Part shown: one piece after another, positions 52,205 through 61,485 of the stretch
How positions within the stretch are numbered: position 1 is the stretch's first letter
Layout: each line of letters starts with the position of its first letter
From: Streptomyces sp. NRRL F-6492
GTDB taxonomy: Bacteria > Actinomycetota > Actinomycetes > Streptomycetales > Streptomycetaceae
Assembly: GCF_001280125.1 (NCBI RefSeq)
Contig: NZ_LGEG01000214.1
Location: 3,018 to 67,017 of the forward strand
Direction: 5' to 3'
Length of the DNA: 64,000 nt
Notes under the pieces: model-generated
Told to the model about the DNA's origin: nothing
Database searches by the model: none
Seen by the model: only the letters and a program-made list of their open reading frames with translations
Program-made: the position numbers and the translations under genes

Positions 52205-52954
52205 GTGGCGGGAGCGTTGATTGCGGGCGGATGGGGCCTGTTCGCGGGGGCGGCCCTGCTGGTGGGGGCGGCCGTCGGCACGTTGGTGCGGGTTCCGCCC
52301 CGGCTGATCGCACTGGTCATGGCCTTCGGCAGCGGTGTCCTGATGGCCGCGGTGTCGTTCGAACTCATCGCCGAGGCGTACGAACGCTCCGGCATGGTGC
52401 CCGTGGTCACCGGCGCCGTCGGCGGTGCCGCCGTGTACTCGGGAGCCAATGCCCTCCTGGCGCGGCGCGGCGCGCGGCACCGGAAGCGCTCCGGCGAACA
52501 GCAGCCCTCCGAGGACGAGGCGCCGGGGTCGGGCAATGCCATAGCCCTGGGAGCGCTGCTGGACGGGGTCCCGGAATCCGTCGTCATCGGTACCAGCCTG
52601 CTGGGAGGCGGGCACCTGGGAGTGGCGACGGTGGGAGCGGTGTTCATCAGCAACCTGCCCGAGGGGCTCGCGAGCGCCGCCGGGATGCGTGCCGCCGGGC
52701 GCGGTCGCGGATACGTGTTCGCCCTGTGGGGAGGCATCGCCGTGGTCAGCGGTCTGGCGGCACTGGCCGGGTACGCCCTGCTGGGCGGCGCGCCCGCGGC
52801 GGTGATGGCGACGATCACGGCGGTGGCGGGCGGGGCGATACTGGCGATGATCGCGGACACGATGATCCCCGAGGCGTACGGCAGGGTGCACCTGCTGACG
52901 GGCCTGACCACCGTGATCGGCTTCTTGTCGGCGTTCGCTCTGGCTCACCTTTAG
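52205..52954 (+). CDS. ZIP-family metal transporter
   Basis: A 249-aa membrane protein with about eight helices. LGALLDGVPESVVIG and FISNLPEGLASAAG are the metal-binding helices IV and V of ZIP proteins, with Asp in place of the usual His in the first. A His/Arg/Ser-rich loop (RRGARHRKRSGEQQPSED) lies between helices 3 and 4. GTG 52205. It probably moves zinc or a related divalent cation into the cytoplasm. Confidence 0.88.
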   Translation: MAGALIAGGWGLFAGAALLVGAAVGTLVRVPPRLIALVMAFGSGVLMAAVSFELIAEAYERSGMVPVVTGAVGGAAVYSGANALLARRGARHRKRSGEQQPSEDEAPGSGNAIALGALLDGVPESVVIGTSLLGGGHLGVATVGAVFISNLPEGLASAAGMRAAGRGRGYVFALWGGIAVVSGLAALAGYALLGGAPAAVMATITAVAGGAILAMIADTMIPEAYGRVHLLTGLTTVIGFLSAFALAHL

Positions 52955-53132
52955 GCCGGACCCGGCGTCGGACCTCGGCGGGCCGGGGGCGTTCCGCTTC
53001 AACGGGTGGCGGCGAACGGCCCGACGACGGAAGCATGTCCATCAGGTCGACGCCGCGACGGGCGGGTCGTCATCGAGCGGCGAACGCCTTTTTCCGAGGG
53101 GGAGTCGGGATGCGGTACAACGGCTTACGCGG

Positions 53133-53793
53133 ATGACGGCACCCGACTGGATCATGCCGGTCCTCGTGGGCGCCTTCCTGGCGGTCTCGTACCGCGTCGT
53201 GCGCAAGAGCCGTGTCGGGTTCGGCGCGGCGGTGCTCTTCATGGCGGTACTGAACGCGGGCCTGCTCCGGAGCCTTTGGGCGACCGGTCCGTCCTGGGCG
53301 GCACCGGTGGTCGCGGTGGTCTCCCTGCTCGCGGCCACGACCGGCGCGTTCGCGGCGCTCCGTGCCGCGGCGGCCCGGATCGAGCGCGTGGACACCGCCC
53401 GCTTCCACGATCTCGTACGGGCGGTGGCCGAAGCCCCGGGGCCGCAGGTCATGGGCGTCTGCGTGTCACCCAGGGACGGCCCTGGTGCTCACCGCCTTCG
53501 GCGACGACACGCGGCCGGAGGGCCGCCAGTTCCATCTGCCGCCCGGCACCCACTGCCCGTTCTGCCTGGTGGAGGACCAGGTGAGGGACTTCCTCGGTCC
53601 CGAGGACCCGTTGTTGCACGAGTACCGCACCCATCTCGCGCGAGGGAGCAGCCGCCACCTGCTCGTCAGGCGCGCCTCCCCGGCGGAGCCGTGGACGGGT
53701 CGGCCGCGCGACCGGATCCACTACCGGGTTCCGGCCCCGTCCCTGCGCCCGTCCTGCCCGGTCCACGATCCCTTGTCGAGTGCGGCCCGCTAA
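53133..53793 (+). pseudogene. Frameshifted membrane/hypothetical gene
   Basis: The first part (TAPDWIMPVLVGAFLAVSYR with two or three hydrophobic segments, ending VAEAPGPQVMGVC) is in the frame of ATG 53133. The second part (LVLTAFGDDTRPEGRQFHLP, HCPFCLVEDQVRDFLGPEDP) is in another. The change lies between about 53463 and 53490. Both have full coding bias, so this is a recent single-indel break or a base error in one gene of about 220 aa. Function unknown. Confidence 0.6.
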
Positions 53794-53849
53794 AGCGTGT
53801 CGCAGAAGGCTGTGGATCGGTCGTTTCCCTGTACGCGTCGGGTGTCAAG

Positions 53850-53935
53850 GGAACCGAGCCGTTGTGGTTGGAGACGTTCACGGGGCTGCGGGTGCGGTAG
53901 TTCGAGTGGCTGCGGCCACTGCCCGCGATCGAGCC
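53850..53935 (+). pseudogene. Possible transposase N-terminal scrap
   Basis: ETFTGLRVRQFEWLRPLPAI resembles the start of the IS5-type transposase also seen at 42.3 kb, interrupted by a stop. Very short. Confidence 0.3.
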
Positions 53936-53971
53936 GGCCAAGGGAACCATGGGAGTGCGCGCGATCCGGCG

Positions 53972-55735
53972 TCAGCGCACGCGGACGCCGAGGATGGCGA
54001 AGTCGTCGGTGGGGGCCCCGGGATCGTGCGCGGCGATCTCCTCCTCCAGGAGGCGTACGGCCGCTTCGGCCGAGGCTCCCGGGGTGCGTGCGAGGACCGT
54101 GTGAACTCCCGCCTCGCCGAGCATGACGCCGTCCGAGCGGTGCTCGGTGACGCCGTCGGTGTAGAAGAGGAGCAGGTCGCCGGGGTCCAGCGTGTGGTGG
54201 ACAGTTCGCAGACGCGGCTCGTTCACCACTCCGAGGAGGGTGCCCGGGTGGCCGACGGGGACGACGGTTCCGTCGCTCCGGCGCAGCAGCGGGTGCGGGT
54301 GGCCTCCCAGGGCCAGGGCGAGGCGCATCCCGGAGCCGTCCGGGCGCAGGGTCGCGCAGGCCGTGGTGCAGAAGCGGCGAGTGGACGGCGGCTCTTCGAG
54401 GAGGGCGGTGTTGACGGCGCGCAGGAGGGCGGTGGGGTCGGTGGTGTTCCGTCCCGTCGCGCGGACGGTGTGGCGGACGAGGCCGGTGAGTGCCGCGGCC
54501 TGCGGGCCCTTGCCGGCGACGTCGCCGACGGCGATGGTCCAGCCCTGGGAACCGCTGGGGAAGACGTCGTAGAAGTCCCCGCCCATCAGGGTGCCCTTCT
54601 CGCCGGGATGGTGACGGGCGGACAGTTCGAGGCCCGGCACCTCGGGCAGGGCGCGGGGCAGCAGGCTCTCCTGGAGCCTGCGTGCCACCTCCGTCTGCTC
54701 GGCATGGCGGCGGGCGTTCTCGATCGCCGGGGTCGCGCGGCGGGAGAGCTCCCGGGCGAGGGGGACGTCTTCCTCGGTGAAGGGGGAACGTCCGGGTGAG
54801 GCCCTCACCAGGACCATGGCTCCGATCACGGTGCCGGACCGGTCTACGGGGACGGCCAGCCACGAGTCCGCGGGTGAGGGGCCGCGCCGGGTGCGGCGGT
54901 CTTCGCCGGCGTACGGGGAGGGGCTCAGGGCGCGGGTGACGTCGGTGCCCCGTTCGTGGCGTCCGGTGCGCACGACGGCGCCGACTCCGTCCTCGGCGTC
55001 CGGGTGCGGGGGAGAAGCCTCGGCCAGGTCGCGCAGTTCCCGCTGCCGGCGCGGGTCGCGGTGAGCCAGGGCGGTCAGGACCAGCCGGCCGGTGTCGTCG
55101 GCGAGGTAGAGGAGGCAGCCGTCGGCGAGGCTCGGTACGACGGAGTTCGTGACCGCGGCGAAGGTTGCCTCGCGGTCGAGCGAAGCCCCCAGCAGGGCAC
55201 CCGCGTCCGCCAGGATCCGGAGCCGCTCCCGGTCGTTCCCGCCACTGCCCGCGCCGCCGTCACCGTCGCCGGGGTCAGGCCGCGGCCTTGCGCGTTCCAA
55301 GGCCTGTGCCCGCCGGTCGGTGGACAGTACGAGCAGCAGACGGTCCTTCCCCAGCCGGAAGGCCCGGTACTCGTGGTCCGTCGTGCGGTGGGCGCTCTCC
55401 CGGGCCGGGGCGAACACCCCGTGCTCCGGCAGGCCGGTGTTCAGCACGTCCAGGCAGGCCGCGAGGACGCCGTCGCCGGCCGTCCGCGCCCGGGACCACA
55501 GATCGCCGCGCGGGCCCTGGGCGGGCACCGCTCCGGGCGTACGGCCGGTCCGGGCGGCCGCGTTCGCGTACTCGAGACACAGGTCGACGGCCCGGCCGTC
55601 GGCGTCCCGTACCGCCACCGAGATCGAGACGGCGTCCGGCAGGAGCTCGAACGCTTCGGCCAGGAGTCTGTCGGCAGCCCTGTCCTCAGGGGTGTCCGCG
55701 TGGCCGTCGTCGGCTCCGGGCACTGCCGTCGTCAC
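53972..55735 (-). CDS. SpoIIE-type PP2C phosphatase with PAS and GAF domains
   Basis: A 587-aa signalling phosphatase. Order: PAS-like N-domain (AFELLPDAVSISVAVRDADG), GAF domain (RLRILADAGALLGASLDREA, DSWLAVPVDRSGTVIGAMVL), a short coiled linker (ARRHAEQTEVARRLQESLLP) and the PP2C-SIG domain with MGGDFYDVF, AVGDVAGKG, FYTDGVTEHR and DDFAILGVR, all metal-binding Asp present. GTG 55735 follows GGGAG. It should dephosphorylate a STAS protein in response to a ligand sensed by PAS/GAF. A 24-bp palindrome lies 38 bp upstream, probably for the MarR at 55991. Confidence 0.92.
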   Translation of the reverse strand: MTTAVPGADDGHADTPEDRAADRLLAEAFELLPDAVSISVAVRDADGRAVDLCLEYANAAARTGRTPGAVPAQGPRGDLWSRARTAGDGVLAACLDVLNTGLPEHGVFAPARESAHRTTDHEYRAFRLGKDRLLLVLSTDRRAQALERARPRPDPGDGDGGAGSGGNDRERLRILADAGALLGASLDREATFAAVTNSVVPSLADGCLLYLADDTGRLVLTALAHRDPRRQRELRDLAEASPPHPDAEDGVGAVVRTGRHERGTDVTRALSPSPYAGEDRRTRRGPSPADSWLAVPVDRSGTVIGAMVLVRASPGRSPFTEEDVPLARELSRRATPAIENARRHAEQTEVARRLQESLLPRALPEVPGLELSARHHPGEKGTLMGGDFYDVFPSGSQGWTIAVGDVAGKGPQAAALTGLVRHTVRATGRNTTDPTALLRAVNTALLEEPPSTRRFCTTACATLRPDGSGMRLALALGGHPHPLLRRSDGTVVPVGHPGTLLGVVNEPRLRTVHHTLDPGDLLLFYTDGVTEHRSDGVMLGEAGVHTVLARTPGASAEAAVRLLEEEIAAHDPGAPTDDFAILGVRVR

Positions 55736-55772
55736 GCTTTCGCTCCCTGTTCCCGCCGGCGGACCGCCGAGC

Positions 55773-55796
55773 AATAGTTGTCGTGCGACAAGTATT
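55773..55796. promoter_or_regulatory. MarR-type palindrome, site 1
   Basis: AATAGTTGTCG-TG-CGACAAGTATT, 10 of 11 arm positions symmetric. It lies between the phosphatase and MarR genes. It shares the core TTGTC...GACAAGTAT with site 2 at 56574. Confidence 0.75.
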
Positions 55797-55990
55797 TCAC
55801 GAGGCGGAGCGAAGTGGGGCGGAAAGCCGGGCGTTCGTCCGCTTCCCCCGATCCACCCCGTCCGACACGACCGGAACCGGCCGCGCGGGGCCGTGCCGGA
55901 CATCGGGGTGATCAAGGCGCTTCCCGGCAGGCATGAAGGGGGCCGCGCGGGGAAAGCGGAAGGCAATCGTCCTCTATCCCGCACCTGCCT

Positions 55991-56443
55991 ATGAATGACG
56001 ACCCGGAGCAGGCCCCCGACCTCTCGCCCGGCGAAGAGGCGGCCGCCGCGACGCTGGAGTTGTGGGAGGACCTGGAACTGCGGCGGGAACCCACGGGCCT
56101 CGCCTACCGGATACTGGTCCTGCTGGAGCACTTCGGTCGGCTGGCCCCGGGGCGGCTGGCGCAGCTCCTGTCCGTACCGACCACCTCGCTGAGCCGCGTG
56201 ACCGCCCAGCTCGCACAGGCCGGGCTGGTGGCCAGCGCTCCGACGCCGGGCGACGGGCGGGGCCGGATCGTCACCGCCACAGGGGCCGGCCGGCGGCTGC
56301 TCGCCGAGATGCGGGCCGAGCGGCTGGCCGAGCCGTCCCCCCTCCTGCCCGACCACGGCGAGGACGAAGCCGTACGGGCCGGACTCGCCGGCCTGCTCGC
56401 CGCCCTGCAGAGGTCACTGCGCGACCGCGACGGGCACCGCTGA
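55991..56443 (+). CDS. MarR-family regulator
   Basis: A 150-aa winged-helix protein: YRILVLLEHFGRLAPGRLAQ, recognition helix in VPTTSLSRVTAQLAQAGLVA, and wing around PTPGDGRGRIVTATGAG. ATG 55991. It is divergent from the phosphatase gene, with palindrome site 1 between them and site 2 after its 3' end, so it is the natural binder of both. The ligand is unknown. Confidence 0.9.
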   Translation: MNDDPEQAPDLSPGEEAAAATLELWEDLELRREPTGLAYRILVLLEHFGRLAPGRLAQLLSVPTTSLSRVTAQLAQAGLVASAPTPGDGRGRIVTATGAGRRLLAEMRAERLAEPSPLLPDHGEDEAVRAGLAGLLAALQRSLRDRDGHR

Positions 56444-56573
56444 CTCCGTACCGCGACGGGGACCGCTGGCCCCGTACCACGACGGGCGCCGCTGACCCCG
56501 TGGGGCCGGGCTCCACCCCGTCCGTGGACCTCTCGCCGCGTACCCGCCCGCCCGCCACCGGTTGCACGGCCGC

Positions 56574-56597
56574 GATACTTGTCATTTGACAAGTATC
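56574..56597. promoter_or_regulatory. MarR-type palindrome, site 2, with promoter
   Basis: GATACTTGTCA-TT-TGACAAGTATC is a perfect 11+11 repeat. A consensus TTGACA at 56586 lies inside it, with CAATCT 18 bp further as a weak -10 on the plus strand. Confidence 0.75.
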
Positions 56598-56660
56598 TGC
56601 CCGAGGAACCAATCTGTCGCAGCATCACGAGGCGCGCAGACGGCCTCCGGCATTTCCTCG

Positions 56661-56676
56661 GAAGGGAGGAACCGTG
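56661..56676 (+). promoter_or_regulatory. Strong ribosome site and GTG without a clear gene
   Basis: GAAGGGAGGA followed by ACC and GTG 56674. The frame (65 codons) is antisense to the end of the next MarR gene and lacks coding bias. It looks like the 5' remnant of a gene controlled by site 2. Confidence 0.5.
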
Positions 56677-56699
56677 CACCCTCGGCGCAGTCGTCGGCT

Positions 56700-57206
56700 T
56701 CAGGCCGATTCCGTGACGTCGGCGTCCGTCTCCTCGCGGGGGGACCCGGCACCGGCGACGGTCCGGATCCCGGACAGCCCCCGCACCAGCATGGTCTGCT
56801 CGGTCGGGGTCATCTTCCCCAGCAATTCGCGCAGGACCTCCTCGCGGCGGGCGCGGAACGCCCTGAGGTAGCTCGCCCCCCTGCGTGACAGACGCAGCTC
56901 CAGTTCGCGGCGGTCGGAGGGGTTGTGGCCACGATCGATGAAGCCCACCGCCTGCAGGCGGTCGCACATCCGGCTGACCGACGACGGCATGGAGTCCAGC
57001 TTCTCGGCCAGGGTGCGCAGATTCACCACTCCCTCGCGCTCCAGCACGTACAGCACGCGCACCTGGGAGGAGGACAGCGGGGCCGTCGACACCGTCTCTC
57101 CTTGGGCCCACAGCACTTCGAGCAGCTCCAGCACCTCGAGCGCCATGCCGGCGGCGGAACCCTCCGCACCGTTGCGCCGCGACGCTTCCTCCGGTCGCCG
57201 AGACAT
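56700..57206 (-). CDS. MarR-family regulator
   Basis: A 168-aa MarR protein: SSSQVRVLYVLEREGVVNLR, recognition helix in LDSMPSSVSRMCDRLQAVGF and wing HNPSDRRELELRLSRRG. ATG 57206. It is divergent from the second phosphatase gene, whose start lies 51 bp away, so it probably controls that gene. It differs clearly from the MarR at 55991. Confidence 0.9.
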   Translation of the reverse strand: MSRRPEEASRRNGAEGSAAGMALEVLELLEVLWAQGETVSTAPLSSSQVRVLYVLEREGVVNLRTLAEKLDSMPSSVSRMCDRLQAVGFIDRGHNPSDRRELELRLSRRGASYLRAFRARREEVLRELLGKMTPTEQTMLVRGLSGIRTVAGAGSPREETDADVTESA

Positions 57207-57256
57207 GAGAGAAGCCCCCTTTCGCACGCGTTCCGAGACTAGGCGGTAACCGGACA

Positions 57257-58429
57257 ATGGACAGATTCATCGCGGTCGAGCGCGCCCTGCGTGCCGCCAC
57301 GCCCGACGCTCTCCTCCCATCCCTGGAGGAAGGGCTGGTCGCGCATTACCGTGCCGCGGACGTCACCCTGCTCATGGCCGACTACGCGACGACCATACTG
57401 CAACCGGTCACGGCTCTCCCCTATACGAAGGAACCCGTCCCCGTCCACGACAGCGCCCCGGGCCGGGCCTTCAACTGGCAGTCGCCCCACGTCGAGGGTG
57501 CCGAGGGGGACGGCCCGGTCACCGTGCACCTGCCGGTGAGCGTGCGCGGAGACCGCATCGGGGTCCTGAGCCTGCGCCTGCCCGACTGGCAGGAGGGCTC
57601 CGGCACCGCCCGGGAACTGACGGAGATCGCCGAGGTGCTCGGACACGAGATCGTCGTCGGCGAGCGCGACACCGACCTCTACCTGCAGGCCCGGCGGGCC
57701 GACCGCCTCACGCTCGCCGCCGAGATGCAGTGGCAGCTCCTTCCCGGACGTTCGTGTACCCGCCCGGAGTACGACATCGGCGCGCAGCTCGAACCCGCCT
57801 ACGCGATCTACGGGGACAACTTCGACTGGTCGACGTCGACCCACGACCTCACCCTGACCGTGACCAACGGAATGGGCGAGGGCATCGACGCGGCCCTGCT
57901 GACCAACCTCGCGGTCAACGCCCTGCGCAACGCCCGGCGGGCCGGCCTGTCCCTGACCGACCAGGCCTACCTCGCCGACCAGGCGGTCTACGGCCAGCAC
58001 CGAGGGGTCCAGCACCTGGCGGTGCTGTTGTTGCGCTTCGACCTGGCCACCGGGGCGACGGAGATCGTGGACGCCGGATCGCCGAAGATGTGGCGCGTAC
58101 GGCGCGGCAAGGCCGAGCAGATCGAGCTGAACGCCCAGCTGCCCCTCGGCATGTTCGAGGACACCGTCTACACGGCCGAGCCCTTCCGGACCGAGCCGGG
58201 CGACCGCCTCGTCTTCGTCAGCGACGGCGTCTACGACGTCGCCTCCCCGTCCGGGGAGCGGTACAGCGAGCGCGCCCTGGCCCGGGCCCTGACCAGCACC
58301 CGGCTCCTGCCCGCCTCCCAGGTCCCCCGCGCCGTCCTCCAGGAGCTCGCCGGCCACCGCGGCGTGATCGACCCCGACGACGACGCCATGGTCGTCTGCC
58401 TGGACTGGCGCGGGCGGCCGTCGGACTGA
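57257..58429 (+). CDS. SpoIIE-type PP2C phosphatase with GAF-like N-domain
   Basis: A 390-aa phosphatase. Residues 1-140 look like a GAF sensor (SLEEGLVAHYRAADVTLLMA, LPVSVRGDRIGVLSLRLPDW). The PP2C-SIG domain has YGDNFDWS (first metal Asp), FVSDGVYDVAS and DDDAMVVCLDW, but the usual GDVxGHG reads TNGMGEG, with Asn for Asp. Activity may be reduced or metal use altered. ATG 57257. It is divergent from MarR 2 and probably feeds a STAS partner-switch. Confidence 0.9.
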   Translation: MDRFIAVERALRAATPDALLPSLEEGLVAHYRAADVTLLMADYATTILQPVTALPYTKEPVPVHDSAPGRAFNWQSPHVEGAEGDGPVTVHLPVSVRGDRIGVLSLRLPDWQEGSGTARELTEIAEVLGHEIVVGERDTDLYLQARRADRLTLAAEMQWQLLPGRSCTRPEYDIGAQLEPAYAIYGDNFDWSTSTHDLTLTVTNGMGEGIDAALLTNLAVNALRNARRAGLSLTDQAYLADQAVYGQHRGVQHLAVLLLRFDLATGATEIVDAGSPKMWRVRRGKAEQIELNAQLPLGMFEDTVYTAEPFRTEPGDRLVFVSDGVYDVASPSGERYSERALARALTSTRLLPASQVPRAVLQELAGHRGVIDPDDDAMVVCLDWRGRPSD

Positions 58430-58744
58430 GCGGCGGACCGCGGCGGGCCGCCCGCGCGGCAGCGCCGCCGCAACCGGGCCGAGGAGCCGTACGAGAAGGC
58501 ACTGCGGGCCCGAGTCGTGGGCCTCCACCGTTCGGGGACGCCGCGGCAGCGCGTTGCGGCCACGCTCGGGACCTCGGCCGAAGCGCTGACGGCACGCCTC
58601 GACCTGTGGGCAGGAGCGGCATCCGGTGACCGGGTCCCGATCGGCAATGCCTGCGGTCGCCGACTTGGCTCTGTCCCTGTTGCGGAAGGGGCCCGGGGAG
58701 CGGTTTCGTCGGGTGTGTCAGTGCTGTCCGGCATAGTTCCGGCC

Positions 58745-60940
58745 ATGATCAACGATGTGGACAGCGTCGACTGGGCGTCCCTGGGGCACGCCTACGGGGC
58801 GGCCGACGACGTGCCGGGATGGCTGCGCGGCATGGTCTCGCCCGACCCCGACGTGCGGAAGGAGGCCTTCGGCAGCTTCTACGACAAGGCCCTTCACCAG
58901 GGGAGCGTGTATTCGAGCACGGTGGCCAGTGTGCCGTTCCTGTTCGCGATGGCGGACGATCCGGCGACCCCCGACCGGGCGGAGGTCGTCGCCCTGCTGC
59001 TCGGTATCGGGCGGGAAGCGGTCGACGCCGAGGAGATCTGCGCCGTCGTCCGCGGCGACGACGGGGAGGATTCCACGGTCTGTCCGGACACCGCAAACCT
59101 GATGCGCGAGCACGCCGACGCCTTCATCGCCTACGGCGCCGACCCCGACCCACGGGTGCGCAGGGCTGCGATCGAGGGGCTGGGGCTCTTCCTGGACGAC
59201 GCCGAGCAGGCGATCGCACTGCTGCGGGAGCGTCTCACGGAGGAAAGCGGGGCCACCGAGCGCCTGCTGGTAGTGCGGACGATGGCCGATCTGGCCCTTC
59301 GCCTGCCTGCGGCCGCCGCGCCGGCGAGGGCGTGGTTCGACGCGCTGGCCGACAGCGGCGGCACAGATCCGGACACCCGTCTGGCGGCGCTCGTCCACCG
59401 GGCCCGCTGCGCTCCCGATTCCATCGACGACCAGACGGTGCCGGCCGTGATCGGACTGCTCCGCCAGGTCACCCCCGCACCCCTGCCCGAGTCCGACCGG
59501 GCACGAGAAGGCCGGGATTCCTCCCACCCGTGTACGTGTGAGACCGGGCCGGAGCCCGACCCGGGTGTCCCCGGGCACATTTCCGCAGCCTTCGACGACC
59601 TCGAACGCCACGGTCGCGTCCACGCCTCCACCACCCCTCTCCTGACAGCCCTCCACGAGGCCCTGGGGGCCCGCTTCGACGACCGGAAGGCGCTGCTCAC
59701 CGAGCAGCTGCGCAGTCCGGATCGGGCCACCCGGTACGACGCCATCGACATGGCGCGCCGTCTGGTCACCTCCTGGCGAGGTGACCACGTCTCTCTGGTG
59801 CGACTCATCGGCGACTGCCTGCTACCGGGCGACTCCTCCACCGCAGCGGCCGCGGCCGAGGCGCTCGGGTCCCTGGCCTCCCTGGCCGAACCGGCCCGCG
59901 AGGCCCTCGCCACCTACGTCACCACCCAGCTCAACGAGCACCGGCCCGATGCGTGGGCGAGCCCGCACCGCGCTTTGCGCCGTGCTCACCAGCAAGCTGT
60001 CGGGGCACTGGCCGGCCTCGGAGACAAACGGGCCCTGCCCAGCCTGCTCATCGCGCTGGACACCGGCGTCGACGCCTGGCGCGCGGTGGACGCGGCCAGA
60101 CACCTGCCCCAAGCCGCCCCTGAGCTCACGCCCCCGATCATCCGCCGCCTCACCGGCATCGACCCTGCGCGGGAGCGGCCCGGTTTCGGCTTCACCTCCC
60201 TCACCCTTTCGTTGTCCGGGCTCGGCGACCCGGCGGCCGTACCCGCGCTCACCGATGTCCTCCGGGCCGCGGTCCGGCACGAGACGTGGCACATCGCGGT
60301 GCCCGTCCTCAAGGCACTCGCCTCCTTCGGCCCCCGCGCCGCATCCGCTCTGGACGTGATCCGCCCCCTCACCGCTGTGGACGACGTCTCGCTCCGCACC
60401 ACCGCGACGGTCGCTGTCTGGGAAGTCGAACGCCGGCCCGAGAACGTGATGCCGCTCCTGCACGGCCTGCTGGAACACCCTCGGAACACCGACGCGATCG
60501 ACCTGGCCGGCCGGATCGGCCCTGACGCCGTGCCCGTCCTGCCCCGCCTGCGGCAGATCCTCGACGAGCAGCTCGATCGGAACGCACTCAACGAGCGGAA
60601 CGACGCGGCTGTACTCAACGACTGGTGGACCCTGATCCACACCGCGTCAGCCCTGTGGAACATAGACGGCACCGGCCGGATCGGCATTGTGCTGCCGGTA
60701 CTGCTGGACGCCTGGAAGAACGACGATGCCAGCGCCTCTTTCGTCGTCGCCTGCCTCGACCGCATGGGGCAAGCCGCCCGTCCGGCCCTACCCCAGATCC
60801 GGGCCGCCCTCGCACAACCCCACCGCTACGACCAGGGCTGGATCGGCGCGGTCGCCCTCGACCTCGAGATCGAACACACCTGCCGGACCATCCAGGCACG
60901 TCTGCAAGACCCGCCGGAGCCCACTCCTGCCAAGACGTAG
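58745..60940 (+). CDS. Large HEAT-repeat protein
   Basis: A 731-aa soluble protein made of repeated helical pairs; examples are DPRVRRAAIEGLGLFLDDAE, RAHQQAVGALAGLGDKRALP and GLGDPAAVPALTDVLRAAV. HEAT repeats form a curved scaffold for protein or nucleic-acid binding. There is no catalytic motif, signal peptide or membrane segment. ATG 58745. The gene stands alone. I recall similar large HEAT proteins in Streptomyces without known function. Confidence 0.8.
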   Translation: MINDVDSVDWASLGHAYGAADDVPGWLRGMVSPDPDVRKEAFGSFYDKALHQGSVYSSTVASVPFLFAMADDPATPDRAEVVALLLGIGREAVDAEEICAVVRGDDGEDSTVCPDTANLMREHADAFIAYGADPDPRVRRAAIEGLGLFLDDAEQAIALLRERLTEESGATERLLVVRTMADLALRLPAAAAPARAWFDALADSGGTDPDTRLAALVHRARCAPDSIDDQTVPAVIGLLRQVTPAPLPESDRAREGRDSSHPCTCETGPEPDPGVPGHISAAFDDLERHGRVHASTTPLLTALHEALGARFDDRKALLTEQLRSPDRATRYDAIDMARRLVTSWRGDHVSLVRLIGDCLLPGDSSTAAAAAEALGSLASLAEPAREALATYVTTQLNEHRPDAWASPHRALRRAHQQAVGALAGLGDKRALPSLLIALDTGVDAWRAVDAARHLPQAAPELTPPIIRRLTGIDPARERPGFGFTSLTLSLSGLGDPAAVPALTDVLRAAVRHETWHIAVPVLKALASFGPRAASALDVIRPLTAVDDVSLRTTATVAVWEVERRPENVMPLLHGLLEHPRNTDAIDLAGRIGPDAVPVLPRLRQILDEQLDRNALNERNDAAVLNDWWTLIHTASALWNIDGTGRIGIVLPVLLDAWKNDDASASFVVACLDRMGQAARPALPQIRAALAQPHRYDQGWIGAVALDLEIEHTCRTIQARLQDPPEPTPAKT

Positions 60941-61485
60941 GAACCGCCCGACCGGTGTGCAGGCCCGCTGAGACACGTCCTGCACACCGGCCCGGGCCGC
61001 GCTGCCGGGTGGTGGCGGACGACGTGGGCGTCGCGACCGGACTCGACGTCCGTGCCACGGGTCCGATCCTCCCCGACGGGGCCTTCGCGGCGGCCTGGTG
61101 AGCCCGCCCGTTCACCGGAACGGCGGCAGGGCCGACCGATCGGCCGACGGCCGCCTCCCCACGGCTCGTCGGCGACCCCAACCATTCTCGTTGCACCAGT
61201 GACAGGATCAGATCGAAGTCGTTCACAGAGCGTGGACGCTCTCGGGATTTTCGTCGTACCGACACCACTGCGGAATCGTTCCGCGGGATCGGTGCGCGTC
61301 GGCGGGAGCGGTGACGACAAGACCCCGCCCGCGTCCCGCGGCGATGGCGCCGACGCGGCCCTCACCGGCCGGGGCCGGCCATGCGGGGTCCGACGCACCG
61401 CTGCGGCCGGTGACGCCGGTTCTGCCGGGGCCGTCGAGCCCGACGCGTCCACGCCCGGAAGCACGGACGACGAGGAGGACCCGCG
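60941..61485. other. Intergenic region, no gene
   Basis: About 545 bp. Open frames overlap on both strands without ribosome sites. GAGGAGG at 61471 belongs to the next gene. Confidence 0.4.

Noticed and set aside
58447..58640. HTH-like text (VVGLHRSGTPRQRVAATLG) before the HEAT gene
   Set aside because: Short, without start or continuation; at most a relic.
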